DNA from: a bacterium
GTDB taxonomy: Bacteria > NPL-UPA2 > JAUVJM01
DNA length: 30,815 nucleotides
Assembly (NCBI GenBank): GCA_030596585.1
Contig: JAUVJM010000003.1
Span: 1 to 30,815 of the forward strand
Reading direction: 5' to 3'
A program made the translations under genes and the position numbers. The notes under the pieces were generated by a model that saw only the letters and a list, made by a program, of their open reading frames with translations, ran no database searches and had not been told where the DNA came from. How positions within the stretch are numbered: the first letter of the stretch is position 1; each line of letters opens with the position of its first letter. Shown here piece by piece: positions 15,631 through 22,870 of this stretch.

Positions 15631-15661
15631 CATTTAATGTTATAATGCAAGACTTGACCCC
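15609..15661. repeat. 53-bp perfect palindrome, copy 3 (leuC end)
   Basis: Identical to copy 2 including the central T, and extended by one more G-C pair to 15608-15662. It encodes the leuC C-terminus and stop, and ends 9-10 bases before the leuD ATG. Confidence 0.97.
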
Positions 15662-15670
15662 CAAGAGATT

Positions 15671-16165
15671 ATGATAACAGGAAAAGTTCACAAATTCGGA
15701 GACAATATAAACACCGATGACATTATTCCGGCAACCTATCTGGTGACCACGGATGAAAAAGAACTTTCAAAACACTGTTTTGAAACACACAGCCCAGGAT
15801 TCAACAAGAAGGCGGAGAAAGGCGATGTAATTGCGGCGGGAGAAAACTTCGGCTGTGGTTCTTCAAGAGAGCATGCTCCGAGAGCCCTAAAGGGATTGGG
15901 AATATCCTGTGTGATAGCAAAAAGCTTTGCCCGAATATTTTGCAGGAATGCCATAAACATCGGCCTTCCGATTATCGAATGCCCCGATGCCGCGGACGGC
16001 ATGGACGAGGGGAATACCGTAGAGATCAAATTCGAAGAGGGAATGCTTTATAACAAAAGGACTGGGGACCGGTATCGTTTCACGCCCTATCCTGAGTTCC
16101 TGCACAGAATCATTTCTGCGGGCGGACTGATGAAATATGCCAGGAGAAAAGCAAAAAATGTATAA
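15671..16165 (+). CDS. leuD: 3-isopropylmalate dehydratase small subunit LeuD
   Basis: Small (swivel) subunit that completes isopropylmalate isomerase with LeuC. 164 residues, the short-class length that pairs with a LeuC of about 420-430. Motifs: HKFGDNINTDDIIPA at residues 7-21, and GENFGCGSSREHAP near 57-70, the substrate-binding loop; SFARIFCRNAINIGLP follows. The ATG lies 9 bases after a palindrome with only AAGAGA in between, so initiation may depend on coupling or on the hairpin. The 3' end overlaps leuB by 8 bases. Confidence 0.95.
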   Translation: MITGKVHKFGDNINTDDIIPATYLVTTDEKELSKHCFETHSPGFNKKAEKGDVIAAGENFGCGSSREHAPRALKGLGISCVIAKSFARIFCRNAINIGLPIIECPDAADGMDEGNTVEIKFEEGMLYNKRTGDRYRFTPYPEFLHRIISAGGLMKYARRKAKNV

Positions 16166-17207
16166 TATTGCAGTTTTGCCGGGGGACGGAATAGGTCCCG
16201 AAGTTGTCAGAGAAGGTCTCAAAGTGATCGAAGCTGTCTCTTCTATAACGGGTTTCAAAATCCACACGGAAACCTATGACTTCGGCGGGGATAGGTATCT
16301 GAAAACGGGAGAGATATTGCCCGATTCCGCCATTGAGGAATTCCGCAGGATGGACGCAATATACCTGGGGGCGGTTGGGCATCCCGACGTTGCTCCCGGA
16401 ATACTCGAGAAAGGAATATTACTAAAGCTGAGGTTTGAGCTTGACCAGTACATAAACCTGCGCCCTGTCAAACTGTATCCGGGTGTATGGACTCCGCTCA
16501 GAGACAAAGGACCTGCTGATATAGATTTTGTGGTAGTGCGGGAAAATACCGAGGGTCTGTACCTCGGAATCGGAGGTACCGTCAAGAAAGGTACGCCGGA
16601 TGAGATAGCAATGCAGGAAATGGTCAACACCCGAAAGGGGGTTGAGAGATGTGTTCGCTATGCCTTTGACTATGCAAAAGAGCGCAATAAGGACAAAAAA
16701 CTTACCCTTTGCGACAAAGCAAACGTTCTGACGTACGCGCATGACCTCTGGAGAAGAACCTTCACCGAGGTCGGCGAAGAATATCCGGGCATCAAGAAAG
16801 ACTATGCCTTCGTTGATGCAACCTGCATGTGGATGGTTAAAAACCCGGAGTGGTTCGATGTCATCGTTACGTGTAATATGTTCGGCGACATAATTACAGA
16901 CCTGGGCGCCATGATTCAAGGCGGGATGGGAATTGCCGCAGGGGGAAACATAAATCCCGAAGGCGTTTCCATGTTCGAGCCGATTCACGGTTCTGCTCCG
17001 AAGTACACAGGGAAAAATGTGATTAACCCTATGGCTGCCATCTCCGCGGCTCAGATGATGCTCGAACATCTCGGGGAGAAGAAAGCATCACACATTGTTG
17101 AAACCGCAATAGCAAAAGTTCTTGCAACCGACAGGATGAGGGACCTGTCAACAAAAAGCGGCGTTTCAACCTCCGAGGTCGGTGACCTTGTGGTGAGCAA
17201 TCTGTAG
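16158..17207 (+). CDS. leuB: 3-isopropylmalate dehydrogenase LeuB
   Basis: Oxidative decarboxylation of 3-isopropylmalate to 2-oxoisocaproate, NAD-dependent. I place the start at 16158 (MYNIAVLPGDGIGPEV), with AGGAG at 16142-16146, not at an ATG 21 bases upstream that adds MPGEKQK inside leuD. 349 residues. Motifs: GDGIGPEV, LRFELDQYINLRPVKLYPG, VVRENTEGLYLGIGG, LCDKANVL and CNMFGDIITDLGA with the metal-binding Asp pair, and EPIHGSAPKYTG. RENTEGLY is also found in isocitrate and tartrate dehydrogenases, but the order leuA-C-D-B makes LeuB the best call. Confidence 0.94.
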   Translation: MYNIAVLPGDGIGPEVVREGLKVIEAVSSITGFKIHTETYDFGGDRYLKTGEILPDSAIEEFRRMDAIYLGAVGHPDVAPGILEKGILLKLRFELDQYINLRPVKLYPGVWTPLRDKGPADIDFVVVRENTEGLYLGIGGTVKKGTPDEIAMQEMVNTRKGVERCVRYAFDYAKERNKDKKLTLCDKANVLTYAHDLWRRTFTEVGEEYPGIKKDYAFVDATCMWMVKNPEWFDVIVTCNMFGDIITDLGAMIQGGMGIAAGGNINPEGVSMFEPIHGSAPKYTGKNVINPMAAISAAQMMLEHLGEKKASHIVETAIAKVLATDRMRDLSTKSGVSTSEVGDLVVSNL

Positions 17208-17250
17208 CAATAGAGAAGTTACCAACTCAAGATAGCCATCTCGCATTGTC

Positions 17251-17362
17251 TGTCATTCTGAGCGTATTCGTTTCACCCAGTATAAACTCCGCGAGGAATC
17301 TCAATGTTGTGAAAGACCCTTCGCACAGTCTGCTCCGAAATCATTCGGGGCTCAGGGTGACA
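17251..17362. repeat. TGTCATTCTGAG inverted repeat, copy 1
   Basis: Begins TGTCATTCTGAGCG and ends CATTCGGGGCTCAGGGTGACA, forming an imperfect long hairpin with an inner GAAATCATTC arm. Related, shorter copies lie at 21705-21765 and 22674-22746. Occupies most of the leuB-asd gap; nothing else is visible there. Confidence 0.75.
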
Positions 17363-17427
17363 AAGATGCACAGTTACTTATGTTGCTGTGTATAGATGGA
17401 AACTGATGACATATTGAGGGATACCAA

Positions 17428-18456
17428 ATGAAAAAATATAAAGTAGCGGTGGTTGGAGCAACAGGTGCAGTGGGACAGGAAATGACAAGAATCGTGGGAG
17501 AGAGAAATTTCCCTGTCAGCGAGATAACGTTGGTTGCCTCCGAAAGGTCAAAGGGAAAAATTCTGAAATTCAAGGGAGAGAATCTGACTGTAGAAAATCT
17601 GAGCGAGTTCTCATTCAAGGGAATAGATATTGTTCTGTCCTCACCCGGAGCTTCAGTCAGCAAGGGATACGTTCCCAGAGCCGTGGAAGAAGGCGCCGTC
17701 GTCATTGACAATACCAGCGCCTTCAGGATGGACCCTGACGTGCCTCTGGTTGTCCCGGAAGTCAATCCGCACGCAATCAGTAAACACAAGGGCATCATTG
17801 CCAATCCGAACTGTTCGACAATTCAGCTCGTTGCAGTCCTGAAACCTCTGCATGATGCGGCGCGAATAAGAAGGCTTGTTGTCAGCACTTACCAATCAGC
17901 ATCGGGAGCGGGGGCACCGGCGATGAATGAACTGAAGGAACAAACGCAATCAATTCTTGACAGTGCAGAGCAAGCTCTGCCACTACAGGGAAAAAAGGCG
18001 GAGGCAAAGGTGCTGCCATGCCAGATTGCCTTTAACGTCTTTCCCCACATTGACGTCTTTCTTGAAAACGCCTACACGAAAGAAGAGATGAAACTGGTTG
18101 ATGAAACCCGCAAGATTTTGGAAGATGACTCTATCCGGATAACCGCCACCGCCGTGAGAGTCCCCGTTTTCATCGGACATGCGGAATCTGTCAACATAGA
18201 AACTGAAAAACGGCTGACGCCTGATGAAGCGAGGGAAATTCTCGGCAAAGCTCCAGGAGTGATTGTGGTTGACAATCCATCCGCTAACGAGTATCCGGTA
18301 CCGGTAAGTTCAGCTGGGCGCGATGAAGTGTTTGTCGGGCGCATCAGAAAAGACGAGTCGATAGAAAAGGGGCTCAATCTCTGGGTCGTGGCCGACAACC
18401 TCCGAAAAGGAGCCGCACTCAACGCTGTCCAGATAGCCGAAATATTAGGAAGTTAG
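17428..18456 (+). CDS. asd: Aspartate-semialdehyde dehydrogenase Asd
   Basis: NADPH-dependent reduction of aspartyl phosphate, feeding lysine/diaminopimelate, threonine and methionine. 342 residues. N-terminal KVAVVGATGAVGQEM; substrate region VIDNTSAFRMDPDVPLV; catalytic Cys129 in ANPNCSTIQ; STYQSASGAGAPAM; His in FIGHAESVNIE. Residues about 179-187 (SAEQALPLQ) form a loop longer than usual between QTQSIL and AKVLPCQIAFN, and the DNA there matches a dispersed hairpin repeat, so this segment looks like an in-frame repeat insertion. The catalytic core seems intact. AGGGA lies upstream of the ATG. The stop is 4 bases before a palindromic element. Confidence 0.96.
   Translation: MKKYKVAVVGATGAVGQEMTRIVGERNFPVSEITLVASERSKGKILKFKGENLTVENLSEFSFKGIDIVLSSPGASVSKGYVPRAVEEGAVVIDNTSAFRMDPDVPLVVPEVNPHAISKHKGIIANPNCSTIQLVAVLKPLHDAARIRRLVVSTYQSASGAGAPAMNELKEQTQSILDSAEQALPLQGKKAEAKVLPCQIAFNVFPHIDVFLENAYTKEEMKLVDETRKILEDDSIRITATAVRVPVFIGHAESVNIETEKRLTPDEAREILGKAPGVIVVDNPSANEYPVPVSSAGRDEVFVGRIRKDESIEKGLNLWVVADNLRKGAALNAVQIAEILGS
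17963..17987. repeat. Hairpin repeat inserted in frame within asd
   Basis: GTGCAGAGCAAGCTCTGCCACTACA is the reverse complement of the GTAGTTGCAGAGCTTGCTCTGC module seen at 11651-11672 and 21789-21810, with one mismatch (25 bases, split here as hairpin GCAGAGCAAGCTCTGC plus CACTACA). It adds about 9 residues to Asd without breaking the frame. Confidence 0.85.
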
Positions 18457-18460
18457 GAAT

Positions 18461-18555
18461 GGGGTCAAGTCTTGCATTTTAGCATTTTGTTTACGCAAAG
18501 ATAAGATGTGACAAATACAAATCGCTACTAATGCTAAAATGCAAGACTTGACCCC
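18461..18555. repeat. Long variant of the GGGGTCAAGTCTTGCATT palindrome
   Basis: 95 bases: 25-base perfect arms, GGGGTCAAGTCTTGCATTTT... and its complement, around a 45-base non-palindromic interior. The outer 18 bases are the same as in the 53-bp copies; beyond that the arms diverge (TTAGCAT instead of ATAACAT). Lies between asd and apbE and ends 2 bases before the apbE ATG. Confidence 0.95.
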
Positions 18556-18557
18556 CC

Positions 18558-19538
18558 ATGATTGTGAAATATAGAAATCTGCTCCCGTTGTTGGTTGCAC
18601 TATTACTTGCCGGTTGCGCAGCACCAAAGACTGCAATGGTCAAGCAGACTTCCCTCCTGATGGGAACAGTTGTTGAGATTACTGTTCACCACGAAGACCC
18701 TGCCACAGCAAGAAAAATCATAAACGAGGCATTCGCCGAAGGCACCCGGCTCCAAAATCTCCTCAGCATCTACGACAAAAATAGCGAAATCTCAATAATA
18801 AACCGAAAGGCAGGTATTGAAGAAGTAAAGGTATCGGGAGAAGTCTTTTCGCTGATAGAAGATGCTCTCAGCTACTCCGAGCTGACCGGCGGAGCGTTCG
18901 ACATAACAGTGGGCCCCCTGCTCGAACTATGGGGTTTTACCCCGTTGGACGCCGAGAAAAAAGCCGCCAGCCGTCAGAGACAAATGCCGGATAAATCAGC
19001 GATGGAGAAGACTCTGTCACTCGTTGGTTACCGGGATGTGCATTTAGACAGGAGTAGAAACACGGTCAAACTTGCAAAACGGGGAATGAAGATTGACCTG
19101 GGAGCAATTGCCAAGGGATACGTGGTAGACCAAATGGCTGCCGTTCTGCGGGCCGGAGGAATTAGAAATGCGCTCGTCAATGCCGGAGGTGATATGTGCG
19201 CGCTTGCCGCTCCTTTGGGTAAGAAAGCATGGAGAGTGGGAATACAGGACCCACACAGCAGCAATTCGGTAATAGATGTAATAGGAATCAGCAATGAGGC
19301 AGTTGCCACTTCAGGAGATTACGAAAAATTCTTCGTTATTAACGGCAAGAGATTTTCTCACATAATCGATCCCGGAACAGGATATCCGGCATCCGGACTT
19401 GTAAGTGTTACCGTCATCGCCAGAACGGCAATGGAGGCAGATGCTTTGTCCACAGCGTTGTTCGTCATGGGTGAGGAAAAGGGCAGGGAACTCATCAAGG
19501 AGATGAGCGGCGTAAGAGCCATTTTCTTTTCCCAGTGA
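18558..19538 (+). CDS. apbE: FAD:protein FMN transferase, ApbE family lipoprotein
   Basis: Attaches FMN covalently to Thr/Ser of flavoproteins such as Rnf or Nqr subunits, outside the cytoplasm. 326 residues. Signal peptide LLPLLVALLLAGC with lipobox Cys20. The conserved parts follow: MGTVVEITVHH, LSIYDKNSEIS, GAFDITVGPLLELWGF, KIDLGAIAKGYVVD, NAGGDMCALA, SGDYEKFF, HIIDPGTGYPA and the Mg-binding end ARTAMEADALSTALFVMG. No Shine-Dalgarno precedes the ATG because the 95-base palindromic element abuts it. No Rnf/Nqr genes are in view, so the target is unknown. Confidence 0.95.
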   Translation: MIVKYRNLLPLLVALLLAGCAAPKTAMVKQTSLLMGTVVEITVHHEDPATARKIINEAFAEGTRLQNLLSIYDKNSEISIINRKAGIEEVKVSGEVFSLIEDALSYSELTGGAFDITVGPLLELWGFTPLDAEKKAASRQRQMPDKSAMEKTLSLVGYRDVHLDRSRNTVKLAKRGMKIDLGAIAKGYVVDQMAAVLRAGGIRNALVNAGGDMCALAAPLGKKAWRVGIQDPHSSNSVIDVIGISNEAVATSGDYEKFFVINGKRFSHIIDPGTGYPASGLVSVTVIARTAMEADALSTALFVMGEEKGRELIKEMSGVRAIFFSQ

Positions 19539-19545
19539 AAAGTCG

Positions 19546-19598
19546 GGGGTCAAGTCTTGCATTATAACATTAAATGTTATAATGCAAGACTTGACCCC
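19546..19598. repeat. 53-bp perfect palindrome, copy 4 (apbE-mlaD convergent)
   Basis: Same sequence as copy 1 with central A, extended one pair to 19545-19599. It lies between the stops of convergent apbE and mlaD, where a 26-bp stem could act as a bidirectional transcription end. Confidence 0.97.
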
Positions 19599-19603
19599 CA
19601 TGA

Positions 19604-20911
19604 CTATTTGCCGATGCTCAGCGTGCTGAGTATATATTTGATGTCCTCATCGCTGTATTCCAGTCTGATGCCTGCATTGAAAGCCGTTTCGTCAAGAATG
19701 TTGTCCGCTCCCGCGTGCAGGTAGAACCCCCTCCAGACGCGGCACTGTAACCTGCTTCTTAAAAGAAAGGGATCGATGTTCTCATCCTTCTCTCTCGTCC
19801 ACGTATTTCGCCCTTCGAGGGACAATGAAAATCTGTCATTGAACCCGTAGTCAATGCCAGCCCCAATCCTTGTTTCAAACAGCCCTATTCTTCCCGTAAG
19901 TTTATTATCTAAGAATCTCCTCCCGAGCTGTAAATCCAGTTCCATATCAGCTTCGTCCTTTTCGTCCCACTCCGTCCCTGAACCGGTAAGAGCAGTTGCT
20001 CCTACAAGGTAGAATTTGTGGGATCTGGGCTCAATTCTGAGATATACTTTTGTCAGCGTCTGACTGCTATCCTCGTTGTATGCGGAGTCAAGACCAATAT
20101 AGGTCTTGACTTTTTCCATACGCTCCGTGAATTCTGCAATCTTTTCCCCGGCGACTCTGGCTGTCTTAAGAGTTTCAGACACATCCTCATAGAGTGTTTC
20201 TTCGACAACCAGTTTACCAATAGTTCCCTCACCCCTATCTATTTTCTTTGTAATTCTCTCCACTGATTCGAACATAGAACCCAATTTGGGCGCCACATCC
20301 ACTAATTCTGTGAGTGTCTCCTCCAGCTTCTCTCCAAGTTCTTCATCACTGATAAGCTTTCCGAGTACACCTCCGCCTTCCTCAACTTTTTTCGCAATTT
20401 CATCCATTGACCCGAGAATCGAAGCGAACTTTGGCATTGTCTCTTCCAATTCGTTGAGTGTCTCATCAAGCTTCTCGACCATCTGGCTTGCTCTGGCAAC
20501 AAGCTCGGCAGCTGCGGGCACGAGTTTCCCTTTGACCGTATCTCCGGATGCAACAGTATCCTCTCCGGGACTGCCCATGCTGATAGAAACTATTCTGCCT
20601 CCAAGGAGGCTCTTCTCAAGAATACTGATACTGCTGTCCCGTTTTATTTCCACACCCTCATCGAGCTGTAAGCTCACACGGACCCCGTCTCTCTCAATCC
20701 GGAGATTTTCTACCTTCCCGACCTCCATCCCGGCGAGCTCCACAGAGTCATTTTTTCGCAGTCCTCCCACGGAAGGGAAAACCACATCAATGGTATAACC
20801 TCTCTTATAGAGACTCAGTTCTCCCTGGCCCACCATAATCGTCGAAACAGCAAGGATTGCCAGGCCGAGAAAGAAAACAAAACCAACCTTCGCTTCAGTT
20901 GAAATAGCCAT
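19604..20911 (-). CDS. mlaD: MCE-domain lipid transport protein MlaD with C-terminal beta-barrel-like region
   Basis: Substrate-binding MCE component of an MlaEFD-type phospholipid transporter. Start at 20911 (MAISTEAKVG), preceded by an AAGGGGGG site and 4 bases after the mlaF stop; a start at 20962 lies inside mlaF. 435 residues against about 180 in E. coli MlaD. Residues 8-28 are an inner-membrane anchor; the MCE domain is about 36-115 (FPSVGGLRKNDSVELAGMEV). A helical stretch, about 133-275, holds two repeats (GGGVLGKLISDEEL at 179-192 and GEGTIGKLVVEETL at 227-240). Residues 284-435 alternate hydrophobic and polar residues in about ten short strands (TLTKVYLRIEP; TGRIGLFETRIGAGIDYGF; FSLSLEGRNTW), like an outer-membrane barrel. 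This would let one protein span the envelope. Confidence 0.9.
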   Translation of the reverse strand: MAISTEAKVGFVFFLGLAILAVSTIMVGQGELSLYKRGYTIDVVFPSVGGLRKNDSVELAGMEVGKVENLRIERDGVRVSLQLDEGVEIKRDSSISILEKSLLGGRIVSISMGSPGEDTVASGDTVKGKLVPAAAELVARASQMVEKLDETLNELEETMPKFASILGSMDEIAKKVEEGGGVLGKLISDEELGEKLEETLTELVDVAPKLGSMFESVERITKKIDRGEGTIGKLVVEETLYEDVSETLKTARVAGEKIAEFTERMEKVKTYIGLDSAYNEDSSQTLTKVYLRIEPRSHKFYLVGATALTGSGTEWDEKDEADMELDLQLGRRFLDNKLTGRIGLFETRIGAGIDYGFNDRFSLSLEGRNTWTREKDENIDPFLLRSRLQCRVWRGFYLHAGADNILDETAFNAGIRLEYSDEDIKYILSTLSIGK

Positions 20912-20915
20912 TTGA

Positions 20916-21668
20916 TCATGCCCCCCTTCGTAAAATACAGTGATCACTGTTTCCGTACACAAGCCGCCTGACCGCAGGGGTTTTACTCTTCATTATTTCC
21001 TCAGGGGAACCCGCCTCCACAATCTCACCTTCGGAAAGTACAGCTATCCTGTCGCCAATTCTGCAAGCCCCGCCGATGTCATGAGTTACCACAACGGACG
21101 TTACGCCAAGACGCTCTTTCAGGTCACCAATAAGGTTCTCAACTCTGCGCGCCATTACCATGTCAAGCCCGGCCGTCGGCTCGTCATACAAAATTATCTC
21201 CGGATTTCTCACAATAGCGCGGGCAACGGCAACCCGTTTTTTCATGCCTCCGCTCAGATTTGCTATACTTTCATCTTCAATCCCGGAAAGATGAACCATT
21301 CTTAGTTTTTCCCCTACCACTTTCATAATCTCGTCCACGCTCATATTTGTATGCTCCATGAGCGGAAGAGCAATATTCTCGCCCACAGTCAGAGAATTCA
21401 GGAGAGCTCCTGACTGAAAAACCATGCCAAACTGTTTGCGGACCTTTTCCAGTTCCTCCGCATTCAGGTTCGGGACGGAGATGCCGCCAATAAATACATC
21501 TCCCCTGTCAGGCTTAAAAAGACCAATTATGTGTCTGATGAGAACTGTTTTCCCCGCACCGCTGCCGCCAATTATGACCGTGGTGCAACCCTTTTTCACT
21601 TTCAGGTTGACTCCGCGGAGAACGTCTTTCTTCCCGAAATTCTTCCAGACATCTACAATTTCGATCAT
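20916..21668 (-). CDS. mlaF: ABC transporter ATPase MlaF
   Basis: ATP-hydrolysing subunit of the Mla-type lipid transporter, at the cytoplasmic face. Start at 21668 (MIEIVDVWKNFG); an upstream ATG at 21710 lies in a TGTCATTCTGAG repeat and would add 14 unrelated residues. 250 residues. Walker A GGSGAGKT near residue 35, Q-loop FGMVFQSGAL, signature LSGGMKKRVAVARA near 140, Walker B IILYDEPTAGLD, switch His in VVVTHD. The SGAL(L)NSLTV and LSGGM motifs are typical of the Mla/Ttg2A group. Followed by mlaD after 4 bases; mlaE lies upstream across a repeat-filled 200-base gap. Confidence 0.95.
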   Translation of the reverse strand: MIEIVDVWKNFGKKDVLRGVNLKVKKGCTTVIIGGSGAGKTVLIRHIIGLFKPDRGDVFIGGISVPNLNAEELEKVRKQFGMVFQSGALLNSLTVGENIALPLMEHTNMSVDEIMKVVGEKLRMVHLSGIEDESIANLSGGMKKRVAVARAIVRNPEIILYDEPTAGLDMVMARRVENLIGDLKERLGVTSVVVTHDIGGACRIGDRIAVLSEGEIVEAGSPEEIMKSKTPAVRRLVYGNSDHCILRRGA

Positions 21669-21704
21669 GATATAGCCCGTACTCCGAGTAAATAACCTGC
21701 ATTT

Positions 21705-21765
21705 TGTCATTCTGAGGGCAAAGCCCGAAGAATCTCCGGAGATTCTTCGCTACGCTCAGAATGAC
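21705..21765. repeat. TGTCATTCTGAG inverted repeat, copy 2
   Basis: TTGTCATTCTGAGGGCAAAG ... CTACGCTCAGAATGACA with an inner GAATCTCCGGAGATTC hairpin. Lies between mlaE and mlaF and supplies a false upstream start to mlaF. Confidence 0.85.
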
Positions 21766-21788
21766 ATATGGCTCACTGAATACTTATT

Positions 21789-21839
21789 GTAGTTGCAGAG
21801 CTTGCTCTGCTAAGAGACAAAGTAAACTTTGCGACTACT
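21789..21839. repeat. Complete GTAGTTGC double-hairpin element
   Basis: Terminal GTAGTTGC and GCGACTAC are near-inverted repeats enclosing two independent hairpins, GCAGAGCTTGCTCTGC and CAAAGTAAACTTTG. It is the fullest copy of the family whose halves occur alone at 4925, 5929, 11651 and inside asd at 17963. An AT-rich ATTCTTGATTCCTAATTCAT tract follows to 21866. Confidence 0.8.
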
Positions 21840-21868
21840 GAATTCTTGATTCCTAATTCATAATTGCC

Positions 21869-22642
21869 TTAATAAAAGATTCTTGTCAAAAAGTAATCAA
21901 ATATAAGAACAAAGAGAAAGGAGAGAACAACCGCTCTGATAGTTGCTTTCCCTACACCTTCTGCCCCGCCTTTCGCTTTGATGCCCTGGTAACATGAAAT
22001 GCTCGCAATGAGAAAGGCAAAAACAACGGATTTGGCTAATCCTGAGAAAACGTCCTTATGACTTAGAAAATCAACCCCCTTTTGAAAAAAAACCTGGGGT
22101 TCAACATCCATAATGCTGCTGGCTATGACACTCCCTCCGCCAATACCAATCAAAATGCCGAAAATCGTCAGTACCGGAAGCATCGAAACCAGACCAACCA
22201 CCCGCGGCATAACAAGGTATCGAACGGGATTTATGGACATAGTCTCCAGAGCATCGATCTCCTCAGAGACTTTCATTGTCCCGAGTTCAGCCGCCATTGC
22301 GGCGCCGACTCTTCCTGCCACAATGATAGCGGTTATGACCGGCCCCATCTCACGGAACATAGAAACGGCAACGATGCTTCCTACCATCTCCTCAACATGA
22401 AAGCGGGATAATTCAAGACCGGTTTGCAGAGCAAGAACCATGCCTGAAAAAATGGAAACCAGGCCGACTACGGGTATACTGCCCACTCCTATTACATCCA
22501 TCTGATTGACAATGCCGGAGCGGTAGCGGGGCGCAGCTTTGCACCAGTAAAGGCTGTTTGCCAGAAGCCGAATCGTGCCGCCTGCGGCTTCTAAGCCATC
22601 CAGAATTGCACCCCCAGTTTTTTCAAACAAAGATATTTTCAT
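21869..22642 (-). CDS. mlaE: ABC transporter permease MlaE
   Basis: Inner-membrane permease of the Mla-type transporter, 257 residues, the family's length. An interfacial N-terminal helix is followed by about five membrane segments (VVGLVSIFSGMVLALQTGL; VITAIIVAGRVGAAMAAEL; VVGLVSMLPVLTIFGILIG; SVVFAFLIASISCYQG; AVVLSFLFVLIFDYFL). The family hallmark EIDALETMSINPVRYLVMPR (20 residues) is intact, as is the GxxGAEGVGKATTRAVV-like region here GGAEGVGKATIRAVV. First gene of the minus-strand mlaE-mlaF-mlaD unit. mlaB, mlaC and mlaA are not adjacent. Confidence 0.95.
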   Translation of the reverse strand: MKISLFEKTGGAILDGLEAAGGTIRLLANSLYWCKAAPRYRSGIVNQMDVIGVGSIPVVGLVSIFSGMVLALQTGLELSRFHVEEMVGSIVAVSMFREMGPVITAIIVAGRVGAAMAAELGTMKVSEEIDALETMSINPVRYLVMPRVVGLVSMLPVLTIFGILIGIGGGSVIASSIMDVEPQVFFQKGVDFLSHKDVFSGLAKSVVFAFLIASISCYQGIKAKGGAEGVGKATIRAVVLSFLFVLIFDYFLTRIFY

Positions 22643-22673
22643 TTATAAAAGCTCAGCAAACTATGTTCCCGTC

Positions 22674-22746
22674 TGTCATTCTGAGGGCAAAGCCCGAAGA
22701 ATCTCCGAGATCCTTCGCCCCGAAGTCATTCGGGGCTCAGAATGAC
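22674..22746. repeat. TGTCATTCTGAG inverted repeat, copy 3
   Basis: TGTCATTCTGAGGGCAAAGC, then GAATCTCCGAGATCC, then CGAAGTCATTCGGGGCTCAG and AATGACG. Left half matches copy 2; right half (TCATTCGGGGCTCAG) matches copy 1 at 17341. Upstream of divergent mlaE and manC. Confidence 0.85.
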
Positions 22747-22870
22747 GCAAACTTTACTTTTATTCCTTCTGATATGCTACGGAATAACGGGCAGAAAGTC
22801 AAACCCAAATTTGTTTGACCGCACTCAAAATCTGTGATATTATTCAATCCGTAGAAGAAAAGTCTATTAT

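Noticed and set aside
12706..15661. Spaced palindromes in the leu region as a CRISPR array
   Set aside because: The repeats are 1.3-1.6 kb apart with genes between them; they are boundary palindromes and not repeat-spacer units.
12706..19598. Palindromes as ends of one large transposon carrying leu genes
   Set aside because: There are at least four identical full palindromes at successive gene borders, not a single inverted pair, and no transposase lies between them.
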